Source: Glandiceps talaboti (lineage: Eukaryota; Hemichordata; Enteropneusta; Spengelidae). Taken from it: 64,000 nt of DNA. The first letter of the stretch is position 1. The number at the start of each line of letters is the position of its first letter. Location of the stretch: positions 6,618,453-6,682,452 of the forward strand of contig NC_135571.1 in the NCBI RefSeq assembly GCF_964340395.1, given 5' to 3'. Positions 49,901-62,759 of this stretch are shown one piece after another. Both the position numbers and the translations under genes were made by a program. Below the pieces are notes generated by a model. It did no database searches, had not been told where the DNA came from, and saw nothing but the letters and a program-made list of their open reading frames with translations.

Positions 49901-52900
49901 ACTTTTAAAACGTGATGATAGTCGCATTGGCAAACCCGTCTTCACTTTGGCAAACAGTGTTTTCATATAACATTTAGCTCAATTATTTATTTTACAATAA
50001 TTATTTCAGTTATGATATATATTACATACGATATTTAGATAGCTCGCTTACAAGATTCTGACATTATGATATGTTAGCTCGTCTGTCAATTGATAGTCAG
50101 CATTCAATGAAATATTATGTTACATATATTGATGTTTTGTATACCGTAGTTCAATCTGATCTCCAGTAACGCAATATTGTATTGCAATCGATAGTTATAG
50201 CAATATCTATGACGTTGACAAGTATATGCAAAACCTGTGTCCAATATACATGTATATATCTAGGTACTGATAACTGCCAGCAGGGATTTGCTAGAATTCA
50301 GCAAAGACATAACCATGGCAACATATCATTTAGCCTGGACCATAAGCTTGTTGTTGATTTGGGCCACAGCTCACAGCCTAGAATTTTGCTTTCAATGTTT
50401 TATTTTATTGAATCATTGACCAGAAAACGGGTGAGAAACTTTACAGGGTTTTAAATTCAACTGCTGTGTCAGATGATGTCAGTGGTGCCACCATATGAAG
50501 AGTATGGAGCTATGCACATTAAAATTAATTACCATATTCAATATGTTTATAATAAATGATATGATATAATAAATGTGAGACTTAGACATATGATAAGAGT
50601 GACTGAACTTGTGCTGTGCGAAATTGTTATCTAATTTTATGTATGGAAACAAAACTATTAGCATCATTCGAGGCGTATGGTATGGGTAATATGCCAAATT
50701 AACCACAGGCCGGGTGTCTAGGTTACATATCACCAGTGTTGACTATTATGAAAGAGGTGAATTAAAACAAGGTTGATTGAACTCTTTGAGGTAGTGAACA
50801 TCTGTGCTACTATGGCATCGAGAGAGTTCAAAACTGTACTGAACGTTTTGCATTTATATTTGGATAACACGACAGCAGAAAACAAGCTTTCAGTTAACTA
50901 AGGTAGACACAACCAAAACTGTTTTCAACATGTTGATATGACCAATTGAAAGGAGCAGGGTTTAATTGTACTCAAAGTAGGGTGGCGTTTCTGATGATTT
51001 CCATTATCTTACAGTGTACGTTTATGGGATTTCCACTGTTTACACTATCTTGATTACATGGGGATTACATCTGCAAGTTGACATCTCGGTAACCACAGTA
51101 GTAACAAAGCATGAAATGAAAAATGAAAAAGGCACACAACAATTTGACAGAAAATGGTAGGGGCAAAATATGAAGACATCATTAACTAAATAACTCGGAT
51201 GAAAGCACGTTCCAACCTTAATTGACAAATTCTTGTCCGTTGTACGTACATTCAGAAATCTAGAAGACCCCGTGGCTTCATCCATCTGTTGCAAAGAGAC
51301 TTTCAGTTAGGGACAATTATCCAAGTTGGTGATGAAAAACCGTTAAGTTAGGGTGTCACTCTTTTCAATTTCCCATTCGAATTTAAAGGGTCTTGTATTA
51401 CCTTTACTCCCACGCGGACAATCTATATTCTTTAGCCCACATTATTTATGCAGCAACTGTATTTGCATATGATCTTTGATCGATGTAATGGGTCGTTCGA
51501 AGTCAACACTAAGCAAGTCATGTTTACGCGGTGAAACATCTTCTGTTGTCATCTGTACCTCGCAAATACGGGAGTGCTGTTGATGCCCGCATCATTCCAA
51601 AATCAGTCACGACCCAGCGTTCTTCATTAGATGGTAACGGAACACAAACATGGGAACACTGACGGATTTAGACAATGGCCAGGGGTAAGTGGGTATTTAC
51701 ATATTTAATTAATTTAGTCACTTTTTTCAAATAACAATAATCGAATGCGCAACACTTGTTTATTTGATACTGTGAATTCTGCCGAGCACGGCGCGAAAGG
51801 ATGTTTGCGTATTATCTGTTATCATATGATCACCTCGCCTAATAAAATCTTGGAGTGTCCTTTTAAGACATAACTCATTTCTATTTGGAAATCTTGTGTT
51901 CAATTGTAATGAATAGCGCGGTATATCGGCCATGTTGATCTATTAATGGAGTTCCAGATACCCTACTGCGAATTGTTACTTACATTTCACATCATGTAAA
52001 TGTCTCTCTTGGGATTGAACTTGGCAATTCAGCTATAGCTGTGCATTATAAATTACCTCTTCAAACTCTGATGTAGACAGTGATATCAAAATGAGGATGC
52101 AGATATTTGAGGCTTTTCGGAGAAATATCACTCAGAAAGATGTAGCCATATTTAGCGAGGCGTTCTACATTTCGGCAACAGTTTGTTTCGCAAATCACAA
52201 AAAATCCAATTACATTACCAACTACAGGAAGAGTCTTTGCTGTAAAATTTCAACTTGAAAGAAACATTCTGTTGCATATATTTCAATATTTACAAGAAAT
52301 ATTCACTTACTAAGATGTAGTGATATTTAGCAGAGCGTTCTATCTTTTGGCCACATAATGTTTTCACAAATTTAAATCACAAATATTGCTTTGGTAAGTT
52401 ACAGACACCAATTGCATTGTATTTCTTTGCATAAACCTTGTCTTATCCTGCTTACCACAAGCAAGAAAACACATCGGTGTTTTTTTGCTGGTTGTACAAG
52501 TCTCAAAGTTTGGGCGATGGACAACATCAATCGAAATATAGAGTGCTGCTTGTAATGTATTAGAGTAAGTTTAAGGCGGAAATATATAGGAGAAGTAAAA
52601 CAGGCGTATATTGGAAGTTTTTCATCTGTATTTGATCATGTGACTACAAATTTGAATATTTTTACTTGGATGAAAAAATGCGACTAACGAAAATATGAAT
52701 TTTGAGCTTTGCATTAGGCAAAGACGATTGTAGCACCATTGAATACATTAGTATTATACAAGCGCTTCAGTTAGGTTTTCCGTAAGTAGTTTCCACCGAT
52801 CAAAAAAGATTACAAACTCAGCTTGTATCTGATGAATATATGATTGTGTTACACGAGTTATATCATATATGTCCCTATGCGTGATGTATAATCCATAAAC

Positions 52901-53335
52901 AGACCGTGTTTTACACATACCTGGAACCCTTCCCTGGTGACTATAAGTGTCCCTACAGGCAATCCAAACATTAAAAGGACACATACACACAACAATTCAC
53001 ACGCGGACCCACTTTATAAAATGATCGCAAAAACATGGCTTCGCGCCGATGGCTCAAACTCACGAGATTAGATTATATATTACAAGGACATATATGTCAA
53101 AACTCAAGTTTGTAATCTTCTCTCACTGAAAGATGTAATAACATTATAAACATGATGACAGGAGTATACACCCAAGAGAGTTTTTCTTTGATATTTTAAG
53201 AAATGTATTGTATAAGATTATAGGGTGAGTTTATGGAAATCAAATTTTACTTCAAACAAAGAACTTATTTACTGCCATACTTTAAGTGTCATGTAAATAT
53301 ATAATGAATTAGTAATATTTGCTCTTTGTATGTAT
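46991..53335. other. Gene-poor AT-rich DNA
   Basis: No coding exon with a domain or coherent splice sites. It contains G-runs near 47316-47345 and a short (CA)n at 48232-48251. Short A/T-rich palindromes occur but none has clear target duplications. Confidence 0.4.
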
Positions 53336-53343
53336 TAGTGGTA

Positions 53344-53345
<2 letters not shown>

Positions 53346-53376
<31 letters not shown>

Positions 53377-53389
53377 TGTATGTATGTAC
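53346..53389. repeat. (TGTA)n microsatellite
   Basis: About eleven ATGT/TGTA units. Confidence 0.9.
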
Positions 53390-54990
53390 AAGTCTACCCA
53401 ATTGGCATAGTTATTTATTTCAAATAAAAAACTCAAAACAACATAAATAATATAAAAAATACTAAGAAACACCATAGAAATGAAGCATACAGACAGGAAT
53501 ATACAATAAACGCATACACTCCCACCCTAACACACATATATAAGGTTTTGTGACGTTCACCACTTGTACTAATTAGTACTGATTACATAATAGATGTTAC
53601 AATACTAATAGCTAGTAGTTTGAAGTAGTCATTTCCTGTTCATTGCCTTCGTCGTATTTGCACTTTTATGATTACAATCAGCATGAGATACATGCCACAC
53701 GACAGATTATTACTTTGCATCAAAAGAAAAAAACCTTCATCACATTTTGTGATTAGCTTTTAAGGAGGAATTACGCTGTCATTAATTAATTTTGAATCAC
53801 ACTTTCTACTTACATAATCAATTTTCTTACTTCCAAAACCCCATAAAAATATAAGCAGAAAATATGAAATTTAATAACTATTTACCGAAGCTGATAACTA
53901 ATCCTATTACTCTGGAAGTAGGAAAGCTTAACGAAATAGATTATCCATTGTGGAGTTTCCACAAAAATAAAAAAATATAGACATTGTAAGAGTAGAAATG
54001 TTGACAATCATAACTATACACTCAACGTCTAGCAATAAAAGGATTATTGCCGAATAACATGGACGTTTATAGAAAGATTATCCACTGTTGCGTTTCCACA
54101 ATATATTGATCTTCCTTATTTTCAAACACTGTGTAAACGATTAGCAGTACACAATTTGTACTTGAAGACGTTCCCTTATGTAGTTTCTTAAGATTTTGAT
54201 TCATACACCCACATATGATTTCCGTTGATTGATTCCTCCTCACAATGAAGAAAATGTGTCTATAGCATGTAACATTTCCTACAAATCTTTCAAAATGTGT
54301 TCGATACATTCATTGTATAACATAGCATAGATTAAACCAGTAAGATAAGGGGCCCAAAAACAGCAATTATTCAAAACATGATGTACAAAGATAACGACTA
54401 GACGGCTGTTCTTTGAAAGATAAGGCTAGATCCAACGAATGCTACCGAATAATTGAACACTAGATAGCAGAAAATATTTAAACTTTTTGAAAACTAAGCA
54501 ACGAGGAGTAACAGTAAATACATGTGTATGAACATACACACATATGCACACGCATTGTAAACACACTGCACCTGGTCGTCAGGACGAATGAGTTCGCCTG
54601 ATTGATTTACAGGGACAGAAATTATGTATAATTAGGATAAACTATTATTTTTGGGTCACATGCTGATGACACCTCCCAAGAGTAAACATTAATGATTCCC
54701 TGGAGGCGTATTTCATGTGCTAAGAAATTAACATCAACTTATCATGACATGGACGTTTCGTACTATTCTCATCACTCGGGAGACATCTTTTAGATTGAGT
54801 TTAGAGGCCAGTGTAAAAGGAATGTTATTCCTTAGAGAATATATCCTGTACTTCGCTCATAAGTTTCTACTTACATTATATTCATGGAATAGCGCGATTT
54901 AGACGAGATAACATGACCTATGCTACGTCCTTTCGGAGTGATGATGTTGATGTCAATTTAAGTGGATTGAGTAACAAGTTGCAAAATGCA
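53390..54990. other. Gene-poor AT-rich DNA
   Basis: I see no exon, RNA gene or element here that I can support. Confidence 0.35.
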
Positions 54991-54991
54991 A

Positions 54992-55121
54992 CTGTATATT
55001 GTATTGTATTGTATTGTATTGTATTGTATTGTATTGTATTGCATTGCATTGCAATGTATGTATGTATGTATGTATGTATGTATGTATGTATGTATGTATG
55101 TATGTATGTATGTATGTATGT
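54992..55121. repeat. (TATTG)n followed by (TGTA)n
   Basis: About nine TATTG pentamers, a few GCATT pentamers, then about sixteen TGTA tetramers. The unit length changes from five to four within one array. Confidence 0.9.
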
Positions 55122-55959
55122 GGATGGATTGCTGAGAGCTAAATCTCAATCCAAATGACATATAATGATCTGTTATATCCAAGGCCTTATGCACCATTAA
55201 CATACTCTTTTTGTTACAATTCTTAACGAACCATCTTTTCAGAAAATGGAACTTGAAAATACAGTCTTTACCTTGAGGCTTTTAAGATATACACCTGGGC
55301 ATGCGCTGTATAACGTGGCATACATATGCAAATTTTGTTTTGGCCTTACTTCTTCTATTTTGATCCGTCCTCGTTATTGTAGGCAAACAACTCGATATAC
55401 GAGAAATAATTGAAACACAATCATCAAAGAATGATAGCTATAATTGTGTGACAAACTTTAGATATACTCTTTCAAGATTCATTTTGTTTAGAAAAATATC
55501 ACTAGCAAACATTTTTTTTTGGATTTGACATCAGTATTGTTTATAAAATAAAATTGAAATGTATCGCTATTAAAATTAATAAAGAATTGCATCCATACAT
55601 TTTAATAGCTGTGGGGATAATAATATGTTAAGTGTTTCCTATTAATTCTATTACTTGGCTTCCCGCATTGCATTATGGGCTGTTCTTTTGCAACAATAAT
55701 TGTTTTAATAAAATGTAAGTTTCAGCGTAGAGGTAAAATGATCACTTCTGAATTCTAAGTGTTCACAACATTCATTAGTATAAAAATATATTTGATTGAC
55801 GCTTTCTTGTGACGTGCCTTGCTGTCCATGATATCAAGGACTAATACTAAACCAGGCCATGCCCTTGAATTAAAGCTTGAGTGATAGAATATAACAATGG
55901 GAAGCAATGAATGTGTTACTTGGATTTGTACATCATCTACTTCAGAAATATGTTGTCCT

Positions 55960-56195
55960 TCAGCTGAGTAAAATACGGGTTATATAAAGGGCAATGTCAC
56001 CACGAGTAGTGACAAAGTCCTTATTTAAATAACAATTCCCCGATCAGTGAAGAGAAATATAATGTGTAAGCTTCATTAAAAAACAAGTGGGGACATCTAC
56101 TGTGATCCTGAAGTGTTGACTCATATTTTGGCCCAGCAGATTCAGTGATGTAGATACTTGTCGTGACACAGAACGAATGACCAGAGAATGAATTG
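55960..56195 (+). repeat. Dispersed repeat related to 34490-34710
   Basis: Shared words in order: cacgagtagtgac, gactcatattt, cagtgatgtagac/atacttgtcgtgac and gaccagag. In the 34-kb copy the first part lies inside the inverted-repeat element. Confidence 0.5.
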
Positions 56196-56739
56196 TGTAC
56201 AGATGCGTATAGCTTGGCTTGCGAATTGAATAAGAAAATTATATCCGAGTCGTTTTAGCCCTGGCCTTAGCGTTAACATGATTTGAAGAATATGCTCTCC
56301 TAGGTCTGTCAAGCATCATCTCGTCACGCATGCGTACATAAATCTAGTATGTAAGCAATTGATTTCTGATCTTCATTCCATATTATTTCTCAAATGCATG
56401 TTTATAGCCACTGATGTTTTTTCACAACATTTTGCCTCAAAAGGCGTAATTCATAGACATTATGAACAGGAAGCAATTTTCTTGGAAATCCAACTGGCAA
56501 TAATCGTGTCTTCCCAATTAACCATTTCCAGACTGAAATTAACTTGAATTGATATTAGATGAAGAGGAAGTATGGAATCACTATAACCCAAACCATTAAA
56601 GTCATAACACAGTTTAGTTTAATATAGTTTAATGAATGCAGAACTATTATATATATATTGCTTTATTTTAAGGAAGATTATCTTTGTCTCCAACCTTCCT
56701 CATAACCTTTTTCGATCTCATTATTATTAACTTTTAACT

Positions 56740-56928
56740 TTTTACATTTCAGTCTTTTAATTGTCATTTCGTGTCTTTGTATTTTTATCCTGTTTTCATA
56801 TCATGTTTATACTTGTGTATATGTACATTTTAAAATAATTTTATACTTTTGTTCAGCGCATTGGGATTGTTTTAATGTAATGCGCTCTATAAGAAATGAA
56901 TATTATTATTATTACTATTATTATTATT
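56740..56928 (+). mobile_element. 3' end of a retroposon with (ATT)n tail
   Basis: A pyrimidine-rich segment is followed by gttcagcgcattgggattgt, aatgcgctctataagaaatg and (ATT)n. A stem formed by gcgcatt and aatgcgc next to a trinucleotide tail is a common 3' end of LINE/SINE families. No coding part remains. Confidence 0.5.
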
Positions 56929-56937
56929 AATCAATGT

Positions 56938-57324
56938 TAATCTCGGTTATCCAAACTCTCGCCCATGGAGCTCTGCCTACGACACCCCTCCCCCCTCCCA
57001 CAAGCGAGAGTCTTGGAAACTACGTTTCAACTACCTCGCACCGGGTGTTTGACAGTACATTTCTTCCAAGTCATAAAAATGGGCTTACGAGGCCTACTTG
57101 TTGTAGTTTAGATGATTGTGTCACTCGCTGGAGAAGTGATACCTTGTCGCGAAAGTACCTAAATCGTTTAGCCTACAATGTTGGAAGTGAAGTATTCCCC
57201 AGCATGCACTGCTCTAATAGCTACTTCCTGCGCTGGAGAGTTGGAATCTCGTTTCCCAAGACTCTCGCTTGGGGAGGTCTCGTAGGCAGAGCCAAAGTGG
57301 CAAGAGTCTGGGTGGTCGAGACTA
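56938..57324. mobile_element. Mutator-like MITE with perfect 9-bp target duplication
   Basis: A 387-bp element with terminal inverted repeats of about 85 bp: TAATCTCGGTTATCCAAACT at the left, and the complement TAGTCTCGACCACCCAGACT at the right. CTCTGCCTACGA and AAGCGAGAGTCTTGG lie further in on both arms. AATCAATGT flanks it on both sides (56929-56937 and 57325-57333). Long inverted repeats and a 9-bp duplication point to the Mutator superfamily. It landed in the (ATT)n tail of the retroposon at 56740-56928. The open frame at 56934-57383 is not a gene. Confidence 0.85.
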
Positions 57325-57333
57325 AATCAATGT

Positions 57334-59140
57334 ATGCTCTGCATCGAATACTTCGAGTGAATTTCAAAAAAATAGCAAAATGAATATTTTGGGTAATGAC
57401 ATGATGCCTGGATTTGAACAGAAGATGTGATAGTCTTAATTAGGCACGTGCAAGCCTCGATCCATTAAGTAAAAATGTCTGCAAGTAATATTAACACCAT
57501 TCCAATTAACTCCCCAAACATAATGCAACTCTCGGGGGTCCCTTCTTCACCTTTGACCTGTTTGGTATGTGTAATAATGCATATCCGTTTGGGATTCTAT
57601 ATCTTTGATTACCTTTCACATGTTGCTGCATTACAGTAAGACGTGTCATCCTATTACACCTGAATATTACTTCTTTGTTGACAAAGCAAGCGCATATCAA
57701 ATTTTATCCTAATTGCATCTCATATTTGACGGCTATGATGAAATGCATTCATGATCTGTTTTGAGGCTTCCGAAATGGGATCTACAATGCATACGTAAGT
57801 GTTTTATAGCTCTTACTGATATTAATTTTTATTAGTGAAGATACAATGTTTTATTCATCACAGACGGGCGCTTGTTGCCTGTCATTTATCTTTGTGCGAT
57901 CAATTAATTATTCAATTAATCTGTAGTTGCTATATACAGCCTTTAGAGCATTCTTTTGTTATAATGTCATTTGCAATATGTTGTATCCTAACTCTTGTGG
58001 GCTATAAATGATTAATCTCGGATTATGAAAGTGAAAGCTGATGCATTTTTAATACTAAGTACCATACAGAAGATTGTGCTATGAGTATTATTGTACATCC
58101 TGGCTTATAATGATAAAGTGCTTTTGAAAATATGTTCTTACACAGCCTAGTTTTGAAAGGCCTGATTAAGCTAAACCATTACCTCGATAACGTTTGATTT
58201 ATCCATCTCAACAACTTATCGAACAGAACAGGTAGTTTGTTTTTAATAAAACGCATGTAAGCTAAGTGACTTGTGTATAAACCATATTTCAGGTCAAAAA
58301 ACGTAACGGTTGCTATTCTGGTTACCGTTTATACCTTACAAGGTGAAAGTAACAAATGGTAGCCTCGTCAAATTCTTTTTCTAAAATGAGTTAGCGTGAA
58401 CGTTAGCTGGTTATCTACATAACATTTTTATGATAGTGCATGAAAGTGATCTCAAGGTGACATGACAAATTAAAATATATTGGTTAGCCACTTATATTCA
58501 ATGATAATATGAAAATTGAAGTACATAACGACAGAATATAGCCAATGAATATTTCACAGCGATTTCTGACTTCATATCTTCCATTACTGCAAAGGTCAGG
58601 AAGTTAATTAGATCATTGAAAGATAATGCAAGGTGCGAATGAATATACCACGAGGTGTGGTTTTTCTTGTGTGTTGCCATTGTAATGATTTCCAAATATC
58701 AGGCCTAGAGGGAGTTCTCTGATTTTTTTATTCAATTCAAAACAGACCAGCTTTTAGCTGTAAACATGTTCCTTTTCAAGTTGTCCGATATTAGCATTTT
58801 AATTAAGCTTTCTTTTCTGGGATGTCACGTATCTATATGTAATATGAGATTTAATTTATTTTCATGAATTTGTTCGAGGGTTTGAATGAGAAGTCTTTAT
58901 CTTTCACAAGTTTCATTTTGAAAACCATTGCGACAACCATATTCTTAGTCTGAAGTATTAGTCATCCCTTCACTGACTCTCTTCCTTTCAATACATAACT
59001 GCATAATTTGCACCTGCCCTTGTCTTATTTTTGCATAACACATATTCCGTCAACACGTTTTAATAATAACCTTTTCGCTAAAAATGAAAGGCGATTTCTC
59101 GTCCTGTGATCAGATATATGATATAATATATAATTAATAT
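57334..59140. other. Gene-poor AT-rich DNA
   Basis: No supported exon or RNA gene. Confidence 0.35.
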
Positions 59141-59153
59141 AATATAATATATT

Positions 59154-59170
59154 ATGTATGTATGTATGTA

Positions 59171-59203
<33 letters not shown>

Positions 59204-59223
59204 ATGTATGTATGTATGTATGT
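59154..59223. repeat. (TGTA)n/(GT)n microsatellite
   Basis: TGTA units, a short GT run, then TGTA units again. It is preceded by a TA-rich stretch. Confidence 0.9.
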
Positions 59224-60839
59224 CTATTCATCGACATATGTTTTGTAATCTGTTTGAATCTGAAAGGTAACTGGGCCGACTATACACATTTTCAGAAACG
59301 TATAATAATCCTTGCAAAGTGTTAGAATCAACAAAGTAGACAGTGTTGACATTTCTGTCGTTGCACTCCAGTTTAAGACGTATCATGTCTGGTGTCGGGT
59401 GGGGCTGCCTTATGTGTGCGTGATGTATAGATATGTGTACAGAGTCACTTCCGTTATATAAAGTTGCAGCGAAAAAGTGAAACTGATAGTTGCAGCCTCT
59501 CCCTCCCTAGACAGTATTGATAAGACACAATTGACACTATTACGACTTTCTTGACAATATATTCGGAAAATGGATTTAAAGTTTGCCGAATTTATGAATT
59601 GTAGGGACAGAAGACATTTTCTTGCAATGTTGATTGTGGAGATATGAAGGAATAAATCTAAAGCAGACAAACGTCTATAATATAAGGTATAATTTTCATT
59701 GCATTTAGTTACTAACACTATCCTCATGAGGGGATGGCCATTACTCGCTTGTACTCATAGATCATCTTAGATATTGTAAATTATGAATATTTTACCGCGC
59801 TTTGAACACGGAGTGGGGAAGCACTATTTAAAAATCAACATTATTACCAAGTTTTCCAGTGTGAATGAATAAGGATTAAACTTTTCATTTGTTGTAATAG
59901 TTTCATCATATAATAACTGATGTTTTGGCAAAAAATGAATCAATAGATAAAATAACAGTCTAGTTAATGTATGATGTGAAGCCTTTAGAAAGGACCACGT
60001 GACTGTTTTGAGATAATGAACAGTGGCATGTATTACTCATGATTATAGTAATAATAAAATACGGTTGTGCATGTTATTCAGTGAGACTATTCCAAGGGCT
60101 TCACGCCAATCCAGAATCTATGGTAGAAAAGAACAGTGGATATGGAAAATTAGATATGTGCATACATGGCGACTTTCAATATTCGGGCAGGCGACATACA
60201 CATGCAGACTGGACGTGAGGTAGTGATTACTTCTGTCGGTTTCTGCCTGTATGTGCAATAACAAACATTTGTGTAGGGCAACAGCACAATAGCTATACCA
60301 AATTTAACATCAGAATTAAAAAAATCTTCTTGAGAAGTAAATAAAAAAAAGTGAATTTGTATTGCAGTACAACTTCATACTGAGGTTCTGTCTGTAACTA
60401 ATATCATCGTGAACCGTACAATTCTGTGCCACCAATATACGTTACAACTGATACGATGCCATTTCCAACACTGGAAATCGCCGGACACAATCACTACTTA
60501 TCAAAACTGTAATTCCCCGTGTCATTTGATGTATAAATGTCACGATGCCAATTTTATAAAAAATATGACACAAGTAAAATGATGCACTACCTGTACTTTT
60601 ATCAGTGATTACATTTTTGAAAGGTCAAATTTGTGGCTCGCCTCTGGCATATAATCAACAATAGTTACTGTTAGGTAAGGAATGGCCTTTGATATTTCCA
60701 ACAAACCATATCCAGATTACTTCGCCTATAATTCGTCCTGGATAATAATCCTGACACAAAGCACTTAAAGGGGTACACCCTCAAGGAAATAGAGACATTT
60801 AATAAACTATGGGCTCTGGAGACTCATTTAAGGATTTTA

Positions 60840-60840
<1 letters not shown>

Positions 60841-60934
<94 letters not shown>
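60841..60934. repeat. (CAT)n-(CAA)n compound trinucleotide repeat
   Basis: About sixteen CAT triplets are followed by about fifteen CAA triplets. The Asp/Val frame on the minus strand is an artefact. Confidence 0.95.
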
Positions 60935-60964
60935 CAATAATAATTGCAATTATATACTATTATG

Positions 60965-61057
60965 TTCATGGTTGTACAATGAAAATTCAAGGCTGCTGAG
61001 TGCATATTCCCTTCAGTGTAAAGCATCTCACATGAATATTCATTGTGCAACCATGAA
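60965..61057. repeat. Small foldback next to the trinucleotide repeat
   Basis: TTCATGGTTGTACAATGAA at the left pairs with TTCATTGTGCAACCATGAA at the right, with a loop of about 55 bp. No target duplication is clear. Confidence 0.5.
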
Positions 61058-62112
61058 TGTATTATTTCAGTTCACTCCCATCTGCAATGGCCACAGCAAA
61101 TATACCCAATAAGGTACAAGATCAACTTGATGTTTCCCAGAATCTCAAGTAATTGTGGGTGATGTAAAACCATTACTCATAGTTTATGAAAATATCTTTA
61201 TTTCATAGAGTGGCAATCCACTTTAAATATTATAAGTACATGTGAGGTCTCTTTAAGAAAACTGTGGTTCATTTATTTATTTATTTAAAAGAGGGTTACA
61301 AATCATATAGATAACCTGGTTAGCTAAAACCTAGTCATCTCTAGGGCCCTCAATTCATTTGACGTTGAACATTATGTTTTATCCAAAAATCATTTTTAAC
61401 CACATACAAAATGTTTGGAGTATACACAAACCTAAAAGTAGTATGGGCCTCGAAAATAAAGAAATCTGAATCGTTTTGATCAGTTAAAATCAATAAAAAT
61501 GAAGTAACAGTATAAATGTGTTACATAGGATCAAAAAAAATGTCATTTTAGAATGATCCAAAATGGCCACTGAATCATGTTAATTCTGCAAAAGATTTTT
61601 GAATTACCCGAAAACACTGGCCAAGGAACAATGAATAAGCTTTCATTTGGCAAAGTGTTGAGGGATTTTAAGAGTGTTTATATTCACACAAAGATGCCCT
61701 ATGTAACAAGATAAAGCTGACACAGGAAACGTTTATCAGAAAAAAAAGTATATATATTCATCTATAAAGTAAGCCGATCATTTGATGTTGAGCTTTCTTG
61801 TTTTATATGCTAGGTAATGAGAGAAGTTTTTTTTCAAATTAATTCAGTTAGCAAGACCCTCTTAATTATAATACTGGCCTGTTCAACAGTGATTCATCGG
61901 CTTTGACCATAAATATGTACGTTACATATAGTATACTGGCGAAAACTGTATCAGTGAACGCTTCACACGCGAGCGTTTCCTGTTTTAACTGCTGTTGCTG
62001 AAGCACGTTGTAGGAATTTCAATTCCATATTGCTAAAAAATATATAATATGTTAGGCATATGGCACAGAGTATCATATTTTCATCCTATACTTTTCTCGC
62101 ATTCATTTACAG

Positions 62113-62258
62113 GAGCAGAACAATTCTACACCTAACTTTTAGTGAACGTCTGGGGGTCATTACAGCATGTGGAACATTTCTTTTGATCGTCATGATCTGT
62201 GTCATCTATAAAGTTGCGAGGAGATACAACCGATATTGCCCCTTTGTAAAGTATTACA
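62113..62258 (+). CDS. Possible transmembrane exon of a gene extending beyond the window
   Basis: A frame between an acceptor (CATTTACAG) and a donor (ACA|GTGAGT) encodes a hydrophobic run, LGVITACGTFLLIVMICVIY, followed by a basic, Tyr-containing juxtamembrane stretch (KVARRYNRYCPFVKYY). It enters in phase 2 and leaves in phase 1. No partner exon is convincing inside the window. It could be one exon of a single-pass receptor or a chance frame. Confidence 0.3.
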
Positions 62259-62350
62259 GTGAGTATTAAATTGAAGGTTTAATTGCTGTATATTACTTGT
62301 TCCCTTTACATTTAAAATTAGCTTGAAGAATGTGTTCAATTGAAACATCA

Positions 62351-62747
62351 TACAGTGAATTTCACAATACCATGCGGCTTTTCTGTTTTATACAACCATG
62401 CAGAAACCAAGACGAAACTGCATATGCCACACTTGCTATATAAATCGCATTTTTTACTACATTTAGTCAAATTGAAATAAATCATTTAAATGTATCGCAA
62501 ATCCATGCAGACATTCGGGCGCCAATGTTTTCCTTAGTATCAAACATCCGATGAAGGGTACACAAAATGTCCGTTGAAGCGTTCATTTGATGTCTGTATG
62601 TGTAGTTCATTTCACTTAGACAAAATGTAGCAAGAAACTGTACTCATAAAATCTTGCTATCTTAAATTATAGATTGTCTATTTTTTAGTGATGTTTGTGT
62701 GGTTGTATCAAACAGAAAAGCTGCACGGTGTTGTGAAATTCACTGTA
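62351..62747. mobile_element. Inverted-repeat element with CAGTGAATTTCACAA ends
   Basis: TACAGTGAATTTCACAATAC, then GCGGCTTTTCTGTTTTATAC, at the left pairs with the right end (GTATCAAACAGAAAAGCTGC, then TTGTGAAATTCACTGTA). A second inner pair surrounds the word ctacattta / aaaatgtag. The total is about 397 bp. The CAGTG terminus is hAT-like, but the flanks do not match, so the family is tentative. Confidence 0.6.
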
Positions 62748-62759
62748 CATTTCTTTCAT

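Noticed and set aside
56934-57383. 149-codon plus-strand frame
   Set aside because: It coincides almost exactly with the Mutator-like MITE and includes both inverted repeats, so it is not an independent gene.
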